A stretch of 37,413 nt of DNA from Halomonas saccharevitans (GTDB lineage: Bacteria > Pseudomonadota > Gammaproteobacteria > Pseudomonadales > Halomonadaceae), in NCBI RefSeq assembly GCF_900116405.1, contig NZ_FPAQ01000033.1, forward strand, positions 1 through 37,413, given 5' to 3'. Shown piece by piece: positions 1-8,711 of this stretch (position 1 is the first letter of the stretch; each line of letters opens with the position of its first letter). The notes below the pieces were generated by a model, which did not search any database, was not told the origin of the DNA, and was given only the letters and a program-made list of their open reading frames with translations. A program made the translations under genes and the position numbers.

Positions 1-243
1 CAGAGGCTGCCCCGCGAAGCGCTGGCTCAGCTGGCGGATCAGCGTGTCGATGGCCGTGGGCTCATTGGCGATCTCACCACGAAACTCCGGCTCATGCCGT
101 CCCGCCTCGGCGATGGATACCGCAATGCTGGCCTTATGCACATCCAGCCCGATATAGGCGGCATGGACGTCGCTGGCGGCGCTGAGCCGCTCGGCGGCAG
201 TGCGCTCCACAACGACCTGCTGAGTTGCGTTAGACTGTGTCAT
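1..243 (-). CDS. IS110-family transposase, N-terminal part (runs off window)
   Basis: The first 81 codons of a transposase enter from the left edge on the minus strand; the rest lies outside the window. The start ATG is at 243-241, behind a good ribosome-binding site GGGAGG at 255-250. After about 28 residues comes YIGLDVHKASIAVSI, the hallmark opening of the IS110 DEDD (RuvC-like) transposase domain. The Asp of GLDVHK is the first catalytic acid. IS110 enzymes cut and rejoin DNA through a RuvC-like domain plus a C-terminal serine and, in members studied so far, are guided by a bridge RNA made from the element's own noncoding end. The C-terminal serine region and the other end of the element cannot be seen, so it is unknown whether the gene is intact. 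Confidence 0.88.
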   Translation of the reverse strand, partial: MTQSNATQQVVVERTAAERLSAASDVHAAYIGLDVHKASIAVSIAEAGRHEPEFRGEIANEPTAIDTLIRQLSQRFAGQPL

Positions 244-320
244 GACCTGCCTCCCTCAATAGTGGCTCTGTGTTGTTGCCCAACCTCAACGTAACCCACG
301 ACGTTGAGGAGGGGCAGGTC
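244..320 (-). ncRNA. Structured upstream region of the IS110 element, candidate bridge RNA part or translational control hairpin
   Basis: Read on the minus strand, the 77 bases before the transposase ATG form two nested inverted repeats. The outer pair is GACCTGCC (320-313) with GGCAGGTC (251-244). The inner pair is CCTCAACG (309-302) with CGTTGAGG (291-284), closing a 10-base loop. The outer stem touches the transposase Shine-Dalgarno sequence GGGAGG (255-250). In the IS110 group the noncoding segment upstream of the transposase encodes the bridge RNA, so part of that RNA is expected here. The RNA boundaries, its guide loops and the tip of the element cannot be fixed from one copy. A purely regulatory hairpin that hides the ribosome-binding site is an equally good reading. 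Confidence 0.4.
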
Positions 321-344
321 AATCCATCATGTCTACGCCAGGGG

Positions 345-475
345 TGAGGAGCATTGCTCCGAACGGGCTGGCCAGGGATGGCCAGCACCGGACCTGCAAG
401 CGAAGTGGGACACGAGAGCGCAGCAGGGCGTCGGTAGCGCCCAGGGACGGGTTTACAGCGCCTCCTCGATGGTCC
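345..475. repeat. Palindrome-rich intergenic element between IS110 and yebC
   Basis: This noncoding stretch holds several short dyads: GAGCA/TGCTC around 349-359, GCTGGCCA (367-374) with TGGCCAGC (379-386) around a GGGA loop, and GGGCG (426-430) with CGCCC (438-442). The core CAGGGA(T/C)GG occurs twice, at 373-381 and 442-450, so the element looks like two related units. From memory, similar CAGGGATGG/CAGGGACGG intergenic repeats are scattered through Halomonas and other marine gammaproteobacterial genomes. No second full copy occurs in this window, so calling it a dispersed repeat is inference. Confidence 0.4.
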
Positions 476-537
476 GACACTTCGGGCCCTGTCGCCGGCA
501 CAGCCTCGAGCAGAGATAGCTACCAGAGGAGGTTGTC

Positions 538-1290
538 ATGGCCGGCCATAGCAAATGGTCCAACATCAAGCACCGCAAGGCGGCCCAGGACGCCAAGCGG
601 GGCAAGGTCTTCAACAAGCTGATCCGCGAGCTCACGGTCGCCGCCCGCCAGGGCGGGGGCGAGCCCGAGGATAACCCGCGCCTGCGCGCCGCCATCGACA
701 AGGCGCTGGCCAGCAACATGCCCAAGGACACCGTCCAGCGGGCGGTGGATCGCGGCGCCGGCAACACCGATGGCGATGATATGGAAGAGGTCGTCTACGA
801 GGGCTACGGCCCCGAGGGCGTCGCGGTGCTGGTCGAGGCGATGACCGATAATCGCAACCGGACTGTCTCCGAGGTGCGACATGCCTTCAACAAGCACGGC
901 GGTAACCTCGGCACTTCCGGATCGGTGGCCTTCCTGTTTCACAAGCAGGGCCGCCTGACACTGCCGGAAGGCGTCTCGGAGGAGACCGCCATGGAGGCCA
1001 CGCTCGCCGCCGAGCCCGAGGAGATCGAGACCCTCGAGGACGGCCGGCTCGAGGTGGTGACCACCCCGGAGCGCTTCGGTGCGGTCAAGGACGCCCTGGT
1101 CGAGGCGGCTATTGCCCCCGAGGCCAGCGACGTCGGGCTGTTCCCGGACGTTTACACCCGCATCGACGATGTTGACCTGGGACGACGCATCGTTGCGCTG
1201 GTCGATTGGCTCGAGGATCTGGACGATGTGCAGAATGTTTACACCAATGCGGACTTCGACGATGCCATCATGGACGAGCTTCAGGAGTGA
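538..1290 (+). CDS. yebC: YebC/PmpR family (TACO1-like) protein
   Basis: A cytosolic protein of 250 residues, the usual length for the family. It opens with MAGHSKWSNIKHRK, the family's signature N-terminus, and keeps the conserved GGNLG, SGSVAFLF and YEGYGP segments. Family members have been described both as DNA-binding transcription regulators and as factors that help ribosomes through difficult sequences such as proline stretches; the sequence alone does not decide which applies. The start is firm: the strong ribosome-binding site GAGGAGG precedes the ATG by five bases. It leads the ruvC-ruvA-ruvB group, the common gammaproteobacterial arrangement. Confidence 0.95.
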   Translation: MAGHSKWSNIKHRKAAQDAKRGKVFNKLIRELTVAARQGGGEPEDNPRLRAAIDKALASNMPKDTVQRAVDRGAGNTDGDDMEEVVYEGYGPEGVAVLVEAMTDNRNRTVSEVRHAFNKHGGNLGTSGSVAFLFHKQGRLTLPEGVSEETAMEATLAAEPEEIETLEDGRLEVVTTPERFGAVKDALVEAAIAPEASDVGLFPDVYTRIDDVDLGRRIVALVDWLEDLDDVQNVYTNADFDDAIMDELQE

Positions 1291-1368
1291 GAGCGGCCAT
1301 CGACGCGCGCTCGGTTCGACGCACATGCTGACGGCCATGACGCACTCATCAGCCGCAGCAGTCGCGCC

Positions 1369-1908
1369 ATGTTGATACTGGGCATCGATCCCGGCTCGCG
1401 GATCACCGGCTATGGGGTGCTGGACGTTTCCACCCCCACGCCGCGCTACGTGGCCAGCGGCTGCATCCGCATCCAGGCCGACGACCTGGCTCAGCGGCTG
1501 GCCCAGGTCTACGCCGGGATCAGCGAGCTGATTGCCGTGCACGTCCCCGGCGAATTCGCCATCGAGCAGGTGTTCATGTCGAAGAATGCCGACTCCGCCC
1601 TCAAGCTCGGCCAGGCCCGGGGCTCGGCGATCGTCTGCGCCGCCAACCACGGCCTACCGGTCAGCGAGTACGGCCCGCGACAGATCAAGCAGGCCGTCAC
1701 CGGCGGTGGCGCCGCCGACAAGGCCCAGGTGCAGCACATGGTGACGGCGATCCTCGGGCTCTCGGCCACCCCCCAGGCCGATGCCGCCGACGCTCTGGCC
1801 ATCGCCCTGACACATGCCCATGCGCGGCTGGGGCTGCTCAACAAGGGCAGCTTCGGCGGCCATCGCAGCCGCCGCAAGGCGAACACCTGGCGGGATTTTC
1901 GCCCCTGA
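1369..1908 (+). CDS. ruvC: Crossover junction endodeoxyribonuclease RuvC
   Basis: RuvC is the dimeric nuclease that cuts Holliday junctions symmetrically during recombinational repair, working with RuvAB. The protein has 179 residues, close to the usual 173. The four metal-binding acids fall at the same numbers as in E. coli: D7 (in GIDPGS), E66 (in AIEQVF), D138 and D141 (in [10 protein letters not shown]). The basic C-terminal tail after residue 155 is normal. It follows yebC by 78 bases and precedes ruvA by 141 bases. No recognisable Shine-Dalgarno sequence precedes the ATG, but MLILGIDPG is the expected N-terminus. Confidence 0.96.
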   Translation: MLILGIDPGSRITGYGVLDVSTPTPRYVASGCIRIQADDLAQRLAQVYAGISELIAVHVPGEFAIEQVFMSKNADSALKLGQARGSAIVCAANHGLPVSEYGPRQIKQAVTGGGAADKAQVQHMVTAILGLSATPQADAADALAIALTHAHARLGLLNKGSFGGHRSRRKANTWRDFRP

Positions 1909-1960
1909 GCGAGTCGCCAGAGAGCGACGCCCGTGCCTTGTCGAACGCTGTTCTCGCGGG

Positions 1961-1990
1961 CTGGCACGGCGCCCGGGCAAACAGTATAGT
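1961..1990 (+). promoter_or_regulatory. Candidate promoter of ruvAB
   Basis: CTGGCA (1961-1966) and TATAGT (1985-1990) are separated by 18 bases and would start a transcript about 50 bases before ruvA. No LexA-type CTGT-N8-ACAG box is visible between ruvC and ruvA. The call is a consensus match only. Confidence 0.35.
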
Positions 1991-2049
1991 GGCCCGGTGA
2001 CGGCCCCCGGGCCGCCCAGGACTCCAACCCTAAGGGACAGCACATTTCC

Positions 2050-2664
2050 ATGATCGGACGCCTGCGAGGCACCCTGCTCGAGAAACAGCCCCCCTGGATG
2101 GTGGTGGACGTGGCCGGCGTTGGCTACGAACTGGAAGCCTCCATGACCACCCTGGTGGCCATGCCCGGCACCGGTGAGCCGGTATCACTCTATACCCATC
2201 TGACCATCCGCGATGACGCCCACCTGCTCTATGGCTTCGCCCGCGAGCAGGAGCGCGCGCTGTTCCGCGCCCTGATCAAGGTCAACGGCATCGGCCCGAA
2301 GCTCGCCCTCGGCATCCTCTCCGGCATGGACGAGGAGGCCTTCATTCGCTGCGTGATGGACGATGACGCCAAGGCGCTGACGCGCCTGCCGGGGGTCGGC
2401 AAGAAGACCGCCGAGCGGCTGATCATCGAGATGCGCGACCGCTTCCCCCACTGGCAGCAGCCCGGCGAGCTGGCCGTGGGCCTGGAGGGCACACCAGGCA
2501 CCGCGCCGGCCGCCGCGGCGGATCCCGTCGCCGACGCCGAGGCGGCGCTGGTCAGCCTGGGCTACAAGCCTGCCGAGGCCGCCCGCATGCTGGTCGGCCT
2601 CGAGGAGGCCGAGTCCACCGAGGCCATGATCAAGGCGGCGCTGAGCCGTCGCCTGGCGGGGTGA
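2050..2664 (+). CDS. ruvA: Holliday junction branch migration protein RuvA
   Basis: RuvA binds the four-way junction as a tetramer and loads the RuvB motor. The 204-residue protein has the expected order. An N-terminal OB-fold domain opens with MIGRLRG. Two helix-hairpin-helix motifs follow (KVNGIGPKLALGIL near residue 75 and LPGVGKKTAERLI near residue 115). An acidic, alanine-rich linker leads to the C-terminal three-helix RuvB-binding domain (SLGYKPAEAARML). An AGGGA ribosome-binding site lies about 12 bases upstream. ruvB starts 35 bases after the stop, so the two are probably cotranscribed. Confidence 0.96.
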   Translation: MIGRLRGTLLEKQPPWMVVDVAGVGYELEASMTTLVAMPGTGEPVSLYTHLTIRDDAHLLYGFAREQERALFRALIKVNGIGPKLALGILSGMDEEAFIRCVMDDDAKALTRLPGVGKKTAERLIIEMRDRFPHWQQPGELAVGLEGTPGTAPAAAADPVADAEAALVSLGYKPAEAARMLVGLEEAESTEAMIKAALSRRLAG

Positions 2665-2699
2665 GCCGATGCCCACGTCGTTTCTCCACCTGACACCGG

Positions 2700-3731
2700 A
2701 TGGCCGCCATGCTCGAGAGTGACCGCCTGATCGCCGCTGACGCCCGGGAGGGCGAAGGCGAGGGCAGCGCCGACCACGCCATCCGCCCCAAGCGCCTGGC
2801 CGACTACATCGGCCAGCCCCGGGTGCGCGAGCAGCTCGACATCTTCATCAGCGCCGCCCGCGGTCGCGAGGAGAGCCTCGACCATACCCTGGTGTTCGGC
2901 CCGCCGGGGCTTGGCAAGACGACGCTCGCCAACATCATCGCCGCCGAGATGGGCGTGGGACTCAAGTCGACCTCGGGGCCGGTGCTTGAGCGGGCCGGCG
3001 ATCTCGCCGCCATGCTCACCAACCTGCAGCCCGGCGACGTGCTGTTCATCGATGAGATTCATCGCCTCTCGCCGGTGGTCGAAGAGATCCTCTATCCCGC
3101 CATGGAAGACTTCCAGCTCGATATCGTCATCGGCGAGGGGCCGGCGGCGCGCTCGATCAAGCTCGACCTGCCGCCCTTCACCCTGGTGGGAGCGACCACC
3201 CGGGCGGGCCTGCTGACCTCGCCGCTGCGCGACCGCTTCGGCATCGTGCAGCGCCTGGAGTTCTACAGCATCGACGAGCTGACCGAGATCGTCGCCCGCT
3301 CGTCGCACCTGCTGGGCGTCGAGAGCGATCGCGAGGGTGCCCGGGAGGTCGCGAGGAGGTCTCGCGGCACCCCACGCATCGCCAACCGGCTGCTGCGTCG
3401 CGTGCGCGACTTCGCCCAGGTGCGCGCCGAGGGGCGGGTCGATGCCGAGATCGCCGACCTGGCACTGAACATGCTGCACGTCGATCACCATGGCCTCGAT
3501 CACATGGACCGTCGCCTGCTGCTGGCGATGATCGAGAAGTTCGACGGTGGCCCGGTGGGCATCGACTCCCTGGCCGCGGCCATCGGCGAGGAGCGCGACA
3601 CCATCGAGGACGTGATCGAACCCTACCTGATCCAGCAAGGCCTGATGATGCGCACCGCCCGGGGACGGGTGGTGACCCGCCAGGCCTGGGCCCATTTCGA
3701 CCTGGCGCCCCACGAACGGTCGCCCGAGTAG
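2700..3731 (+). CDS. ruvB: Holliday junction branch migration DNA helicase RuvB
   Basis: RuvB is the hexameric AAA+ motor that drives branch migration. Counted from the ATG at 2700 it has 343 residues. Walker A is GPPGLGKTT (67-75), Walker B is LFIDEI (115-120) and the sensor-1 loop is GATTRAG (164-170). The C-terminal winged-helix DNA-binding domain includes [13 protein letters not shown] second in-frame ATG at 2709 gives MLESDRLI, nearer the usual family N-terminus, and neither start has a clear Shine-Dalgarno sequence; the true start may be 2709. Only about 50 bases separate it from tolQ, with no ybgC between. Confidence 0.96.
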   Translation: MAAMLESDRLIAADAREGEGEGSADHAIRPKRLADYIGQPRVREQLDIFISAARGREESLDHTLVFGPPGLGKTTLANIIAAEMGVGLKSTSGPVLERAGDLAAMLTNLQPGDVLFIDEIHRLSPVVEEILYPAMEDFQLDIVIGEGPAARSIKLDLPPFTLVGATTRAGLLTSPLRDRFGIVQRLEFYSIDELTEIVARSSHLLGVESDREGAREVARRSRGTPRIANRLLRRVRDFAQVRAEGRVDAEIADLALNMLHVDHHGLDHMDRRLLLAMIEKFDGGPVGIDSLAAAIGEERDTIEDVIEPYLIQQGLMMRTARGRVVTRQAWAHFDLAPHERSPE

Positions 3732-3780
3732 CGCTCCTTTCTTTCCCATTCCTGACCGACCAAGACCGACGAGGATGCCC

Positions 3781-4470
3781 GTGAACGACTCCCTGTCCAT
3801 TCCCCACCTGATCATGAACGCCAGCGGCGTGGTGCAGGCGGTGATGCTGATCCTGATGATTGGCTCGCTGCTCTCCTGGGTGGTGATCTTCCAGCGCACC
3901 TTCGTGATGCGCCGGGCCCGCAAGGCGCACCGTCGCTTCGAGGACCGCTTCTGGTCCGGCGTCGACCTCAACGAGCTCTACCGCGAGACGCCGGCCGAGC
4001 AGGAGACCCAGGGCGCCGAGCACGTCTTCCGCTCGGGCTTTCGCGAGTTCAACCGCCTGATGGCCAAGACGCGCAGCCCCCAGGCGATCCTCGAGGGCGT
4101 CCAGCGCAGCATGCGGGTGGCCTGGTCCCGCGAGGAGGACCGCCTCAACCTGCACCTGGTTTTCCTGGCCACCGTCGCCTCGGCGAGCCCCTATATCGGG
4201 CTGTTCGGTACCGTCTGGGGCATCATGGGCTCCTTCCAGTCGCTCTCCCTGGCCCAGCAGGCCACGCTTGCCACCGTGGCACCCTGGATCGCCGAGGCGC
4301 TGATCGCTACCGCCATGGGCCTGTTCGCCGCCATTCCCGCGGTGATCTTCTACAACCGTCTCTCGGCCGAGTCCGGCCGCCTGCTGGGCAAGTACGAGGA
4401 CTTCGCCGAGGAGTTCCACTCCATCCTGCACCGCAACCTGCAGGGCCGGACCGACGCCGGCGCTGACTGA
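3781..4470 (+). CDS. tolQ: Tol-Pal system inner-membrane protein TolQ
   Basis: TolQ is the MotA/ExbB-family channel subunit that, with TolR, uses the proton gradient to energise TolA during outer-membrane constriction. It shows a first membrane helix near residues 15-35, a long cytosolic loop, and two further helices in the C-terminal half. The second helix contains the conserved SPYIGLFGTVWGIM motif and the third IAEALIATAMGLFAAIPAV. I prefer the GTG at 3781 (229 residues): GAGG at 3771-3774 sits six bases before it but directly abuts the alternative ATG at 3775. This is the first gene of a tolQRAB-pal-cpoB operon. Confidence 0.94.
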   Translation: MNDSLSIPHLIMNASGVVQAVMLILMIGSLLSWVVIFQRTFVMRRARKAHRRFEDRFWSGVDLNELYRETPAEQETQGAEHVFRSGFREFNRLMAKTRSPQAILEGVQRSMRVAWSREEDRLNLHLVFLATVASASPYIGLFGTVWGIMGSFQSLSLAQQATLATVAPWIAEALIATAMGLFAAIPAVIFYNRLSAESGRLLGKYEDFAEEFHSILHRNLQGRTDAGAD

Positions 4471-4483
4471 GGGAGAGGCGATC

Positions 4484-4924
<441 letters not shown>

Positions 4925-4933
4925 GGAGCGCCC

Positions 4934-6040
4934 ATGGCCAGACAAGACCGACGCGTGGGCTATGGCCTGCCGCTGCTGCTCGCCATCGGGCTGCACCTGG
5001 CGATACTGGTGGCCAGCGTGCTGCGCTTTCCCGACGAGGAGGTCGCGCCGCCGAGCACCAGCATCGTCCAGGCGACTCTGGTGAGCACCGAGACCACCAC
5101 CGACCAGGCCCAGCGCGCCGAAGAGGCACGGGCCCGGGCCGACGCTCGCCAGGCCGAGGAGGAAGAAGAAGCCGCACGCGCCGAACAGGAGGCGGCTCGC
5201 CAGGCCGAGGAAGTGGAAGAGGAGGCCGCCCGCCAGGCAGAGGCCGAAGCCGAAGCACAGCGCCAGGCTGAAGCGGAGGCTCGCGAGGCCGCCCGCCGCG
5301 AGGCGGAAGAGGAAGCCGCACGCCGCGCCGCCAAGGCGGAGGAGCAAGCCCGCGAACGCGAGGCCCAGGCCGAGCGTCGCCGCCAGGCCGAGGCGGAAGC
5401 CGAACGCATACGCCAGGCTGAGGCAGAGGCCGAACGAAAGCGCGAGGCCGAGGCGGAGGCCGAACGACAGCGTCAGGCCGAGGCGGAGGCCGAACGACAG
5501 CGTCAGGCCGATGCGGAGGCCGAACGAAAGCGCGAGGCCGAACGAAAGCGCGAGGCCGAGGCGGAGGCCGAACGAAAGCGCCAGGCCGAGGCGGAGGCCG
5601 AGCGCAAGCGCCAGGCCGAGGCGGAAGCCGAACGAAAGCGTCAGGCCGAGGAGGCCGCGCGGCGCGCCGCCGAGGCGGCCAGCCAGGGACTGGATCGTGC
5701 CATCGAGGGCGAGAGCGACAATGTCGCCAACGCCCGCCAGGCGACCGAGGCCGCCAACAGCTTCATCACCCTGGTACGCCGCGCGGTGGAGCAGGCCTGG
5801 GTGATTCCGCCCAATGTCCCGGCCGGCGCCGCAGCCCAGGTCACGGTGCGGCTGGGGCCGTCGGGGGAGCTGTTCGCCGCCTCCATCGGTCAGAGCAGTG
5901 GTGACGGGGCCTTCGATCGTTCCGCGATTCAGGCCGTGGAGGCCGCCGCCCCCTTCGCCGAGCTTCGCCAGTTGCCGACAGCGGTGCAACGCGACTACCG
6001 TCAATTCAATCTGCGATTCAGACCGGGGGATATCCGCTGA
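4934..6040 (+). CDS. tolA: Cell envelope integrity protein TolA
   Basis: TolA links the inner-membrane TolQR motor to Pal and TolB at the outer membrane. The 368-residue protein has three parts. An N-terminal membrane helix spans about residues 10-30. A long alanine/glutamate/arginine-rich helical stretch spans about residues 55-245. A C-terminal globular domain begins near [14 protein letters not shown] and contains [14 protein letters not shown]. The helical stretch is made of near-identical units such as [10 protein letters not shown] and AEAERKRQ, reflected in tandem 30-base DNA repeats. GAGGAG precedes the ATG. It overlaps tolB by one base (TGATG). Confidence 0.94.
   Translation: MARQDRRVGYGLPLLLAIGLHLAILVASVLRFPDEEVAPPSTSIVQATLVSTETTTDQAQRAEEARARADARQAEEEEEAARAEQEAARQAEEVEEEAARQAEAEAEAQRQAEAEAREAARREAEEEAARRAAKAEEQAREREAQAERRRQAEAEAERIRQAEAEAERKREAEAEAERQRQAEAEAERQRQADAEAERKREAERKREAEAEAERKRQAEAEAERKRQAEAEAERKRQAEEAARRAAEAASQGLDRAIEGESDNVANARQATEAANSFITLVRRAVEQAWVIPPNVPAGAAAQVTVRLGPSGELFAASIGQSSGDGAFDRSAIQAVEAAAPFAELRQLPTAVQRDYRQFNLRFRPGDIR
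5391..5655 (+). repeat. Tandem 30-bp repeats inside tolA
   Basis: About eight units of a 30-base consensus (a GAGGCGGAGGCCGA block followed by CGAAAGCG or CGACAGCG and a CAGGCC/GAGGCC end) encode the TolA helix. Two consecutive units around 5460-5515 are nearly identical, and an 18-base short unit (AERKRE) is duplicated around 5521-5556. Such repeats can expand or contract by slippage or recombination, changing the length of the helix in 10- or 6-residue steps without breaking the frame. Confidence 0.8.
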
Positions 6041-7326
6041 TGAAGATTCTGAAGACTACCTGGCTTGCCGCCATGCTGATGCTGTTCACCAGCCTGGCCC
6101 AGGCCGACCTGACCATCGAGATCACCCGGGGCAGCGACCGGGCCACGCCCATCGCCGTGGTGCCGCTGGCCGACGGCGACGACCTGCCCCAGGACATCGC
6201 GCAGATCGTCGCCGATGATCTCGAGCGCAGCGGCTACTTCGAGCCCCTCGAGCGCAGCGCCATGTTCGCGCGCCCCGCCTCAAGCGAGGAGGTCAGCTAC
6301 GGCGAGTGGAGCGCCCTGGACGTCCGCTACCTGGTAGTGGGACGGGTCAGCCGCGAGGGTGAGAACGTCCGGATCGGCTACGAGCTGCTCGACGTCAGCG
6401 GCGGCAGTCGGATGCTCGGCGAGACCGTGACCGCCGGGCGCCAGGGGCTTCGCGACGCTGCCCACTACATCAGCGACCAGATCTTCGAGGAGATCACCGA
6501 CATTCGCGGCGCCTTCTCGACCCGCATCGCCTACGTGACCTCCACGGGCCTGGGCGATCGCACCCAGTATGCGCTGCACGTGGCCGACGCCGACGGCCGC
6601 AACAGCCAGCAGATCCTGGCCTCCGATGAGCCGATCATGTCGCCGGCCTGGTCCCCGGACGCCGGCAAGCTGGCCTACGTCTCCTTCGAGACCGGACGCC
6701 CGGCCATCTACCTCCAGGACATCGCCTCCGGCAAGCGCGTGCGGGCCACCTCCTTCGAGGGCCTGAACAGCGCCCCGACCTGGTCCCCCGACGGCCGGCG
6801 CCTGGCGATGTCGCTCTCCAAGGACGGCCAGCCCGACATCTACGTGATGGACATCGGCTCGCGCAATATCGAGCGGATCACCACCGACTCCAGCATCGAG
6901 ACCGAGCCCGCCTGGTCGCCGGACGGCCGGAGCCTGGTGTTCACCTCGGATCGCAGCGGTGGCCCCCAGATCTATCGCCTCGAGCTCGGCAGCGGCAAGG
7001 CCGAGCGCATCACCTTCACCGGCAGCTACAACGCCCGGGCCCGCTTCGCCCCGGACGGCGAGGCGATCTTTTTGATCCACCGCGGCAGCAACGGCTATCA
7101 GGTCGCTCGCCAGGACCTGGAGAGCGGCCGCCTGGTGGCACTGACCGACTCGCGGCAGGACGAATCACCCAGTGTCGCGCCCAACGGCACCATGGTAATC
7201 TTCGCCACCCAGCAGGGCGGCAACGGCGTGCTGGGCGGCGTGTCCGCCGACGGACGCGCCTCCTTCCGGCTGCCGGCAGCACAGGGTGATGTCCGCGAAC
7301 CCGCGTGGTCCCCGTTTCTGAACTGA
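6040..7326 (+). CDS. tolB: Tol-Pal system beta-propeller protein TolB
   Basis: TolB is the periplasmic protein that binds Pal and is released from it by TolA. It starts with a Sec signal peptide (about residues 1-22, cleaved after AQA). An N-terminal alpha/beta domain contains [20 protein letters not shown]. The C-terminal beta-propeller has recurring blades of the form PAWSPDG-KLAYVS, seen near [50 protein letters not shown] and PAWSPF at the end. Length (428) is normal. Its ATG overlaps the tolA stop codon, which suggests translational coupling. Confidence 0.96.
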   Translation: MKILKTTWLAAMLMLFTSLAQADLTIEITRGSDRATPIAVVPLADGDDLPQDIAQIVADDLERSGYFEPLERSAMFARPASSEEVSYGEWSALDVRYLVVGRVSREGENVRIGYELLDVSGGSRMLGETVTAGRQGLRDAAHYISDQIFEEITDIRGAFSTRIAYVTSTGLGDRTQYALHVADADGRNSQQILASDEPIMSPAWSPDAGKLAYVSFETGRPAIYLQDIASGKRVRATSFEGLNSAPTWSPDGRRLAMSLSKDGQPDIYVMDIGSRNIERITTDSSIETEPAWSPDGRSLVFTSDRSGGPQIYRLELGSGKAERITFTGSYNARARFAPDGEAIFLIHRGSNGYQVARQDLESGRLVALTDSRQDESPSVAPNGTMVIFATQQGGNGVLGGVSADGRASFRLPAAQGDVREPAWSPFLN

Positions 7327-7349
7327 TGTCCCCCAAAAGGAGTTTCACG

Positions 7350-7886
7350 ATGCAGCTCAAGTCCCACGCCAGAACCCTGGCCATCGCTCTTTCCCTGGCC
7401 GTCGTGGCCGGTTGTTCCAGCACGGGCGGCAGCCAGGACGGCGACATGGACGGCGGCCTCGCCGGCGGCGACCGCGGCGGCGTCACCACCGGTACCACCG
7501 ATGGTCGCGGCGTCAACGGCGACCGGGCCGGTCAGATGACCGACGCGGACGGCCGTATCCCGGCGACCCGCACCATCTACTTCGAGTACGACAGCGACAC
7601 CATCCGCAGCGAGTTCGAGCCGGTGCTGACCGCCCACGCACGCTTCCTGCGCGCCAACCCCAGCGCCACCGTGATCCTGCAGGGCCACACCGACGAGCGC
7701 GGTACCCGCGAGTACAACCTGGCGCTGGGCGAGCGCCGTGCCGGCTCCGTCGAGCGCTACCTCAACGTGCAGGGCGTCTCCCCCTCCCAGATCGAGGTGG
7801 TCAGCTACGGCGAGGAGCGGCCGGCCGCGCGCGGCGCCAACGAGCAGGCCTACGCCCAGAACCGTCGGGTGGTCTTCGCCTACTGA
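7350..7886 (+). CDS. pal: Peptidoglycan-associated lipoprotein Pal
   Basis: Pal is the outer-membrane lipoprotein that holds peptidoglycan and is the final target of the Tol motor. The chosen ATG follows AAAAGGAG at seven bases, giving 178 residues with a lipoprotein signal (LAVVAGC, lipidated Cys22). A glycine/aspartate-rich linker follows at about residues 23-70. Then comes the OmpA-type peptidoglycan-binding domain, with IYFEYDSDTIRSEF, LQGHTDERGTREYN, ALGERRAGSV and NRRVVFAY. It begins 23 bases after tolB. An upstream in-frame start inside tolB has no ribosome-binding site and would bury the lipoprotein signal. Confidence 0.96.
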   Translation: MQLKSHARTLAIALSLAVVAGCSSTGGSQDGDMDGGLAGGDRGGVTTGTTDGRGVNGDRAGQMTDADGRIPATRTIYFEYDSDTIRSEFEPVLTAHARFLRANPSATVILQGHTDERGTREYNLALGERRAGSVERYLNVQGVSPSQIEVVSYGEERPAARGANEQAYAQNRRVVFAY

Positions 7887-7915
7887 GCCGGGCCCACACG
7901 ACGAGGGAGAACGTC

Positions 7916-8695
7916 ATGAGACACGGTCTGAAGAGACTGTGCGGCGCGGGAGCCCTGGTGCTCCCGCTGACCGTCGCGGCGCCGGCTCTGGCGCAGCAGC
8001 CGGTGGTCGAGGACCTTACCGAGAGCAACCGGGGAGGGGGCTTCTACAGCCAGACAGCGACGCGCGAGGAGGCCGGGGGCAGCCTGGTGATCTTCAACCA
8101 GGTGCAGAAGCACCAGGAAGAGATCCGCCAGCTGCGCGGGCAGGTGGAGGAGCTTCGCCATCAGCTCGAACAGCTGCGCCGCCAGACTCGCCAGCAGTAC
8201 CTGGACATCGAGGATCGCCTGATGGCGGCAAGCAGCGGCGTCGATCAGGCCACGGCGCCCGTGGACGAGCAGAGCGCCCGCGAGGTGGCCAAGAGCCCTT
8301 CGCCGAGCGGCGACGATGCCGATACCCAGCAGGCCTATCAGGCCGCCTTCGCGCACGTCCAGGCCCGCGAGTTCGGCGAGGCGATTGCCGCCTTCGAGGC
8401 CTTCGTCGGCCAGCATCCCGACAGCCGCCTGACCGCCAACGCCTACTACTGGCTGGGCGAGCTGCACTCGGCCGAGTCCAACCTCGAGGAGGCCGAGACG
8501 GCCTTCCAGCGCGTCCTCGATGACTTCCCGGAGAGCAGCAAGGTGCCGGACGCGCTCTACAAGCTGGGCCTGCTCGAGGCGCGCCGCGGACAACCGGAAG
8601 AGAGTCGAGCCCTGCTCGAGCGGGTGCGCGAGGAGCATCCCGACAGCAGCGCCGCCGGACTGGCCGATGACTTCCTGCGCCAGGCGGGCAACTGA
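7916..8695 (+). CDS. cpoB: Cell division coordinator CpoB (YbgF), TolA-binding periplasmic TPR protein
   Basis: CpoB coordinates peptidoglycan synthesis with Tol-driven outer-membrane constriction by binding TolA. The 259-residue protein starts at the ATG behind GAGGGAGA. It has a signal peptide (about 1-26, ending APALA), an N-terminal coiled coil (about 62-105, rich in QLRGQVEELRHQLEQL) for trimerisation, and a linker. Three C-terminal tetratricopeptide repeats follow (AYQAAFAHVQAREFGEAIAA, ANAYYWLGELHSAESNLEEA, PDALYKLGLLEARRGQ). It is the last tol gene; the next gene starts 16 bases later, so transcription may continue. Confidence 0.94.
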   Translation: MRHGLKRLCGAGALVLPLTVAAPALAQQPVVEDLTESNRGGGFYSQTATREEAGGSLVIFNQVQKHQEEIRQLRGQVEELRHQLEQLRRQTRQQYLDIEDRLMAASSGVDQATAPVDEQSAREVAKSPSPSGDDADTQQAYQAAFAHVQAREFGEAIAAFEAFVGQHPDSRLTANAYYWLGELHSAESNLEEAETAFQRVLDDFPESSKVPDALYKLGLLEARRGQPEESRALLERVREEHPDSSAAGLADDFLRQAGN

Positions 8696-8711
8696 GGATC
8701 GAGGAACCGAC

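Noticed and set aside
1909..2049. A possible SOS (LexA) box before ruvA.
   Set aside because: No CTGT-N8-ACAG pattern is present; CTGTTCTCGCGGGC lacks the second half.
5391..5655. Regular repeats that could suggest a CRISPR array.
   Set aside because: The units are contiguous without unique spacers, keep the reading frame and encode the TolA helix.
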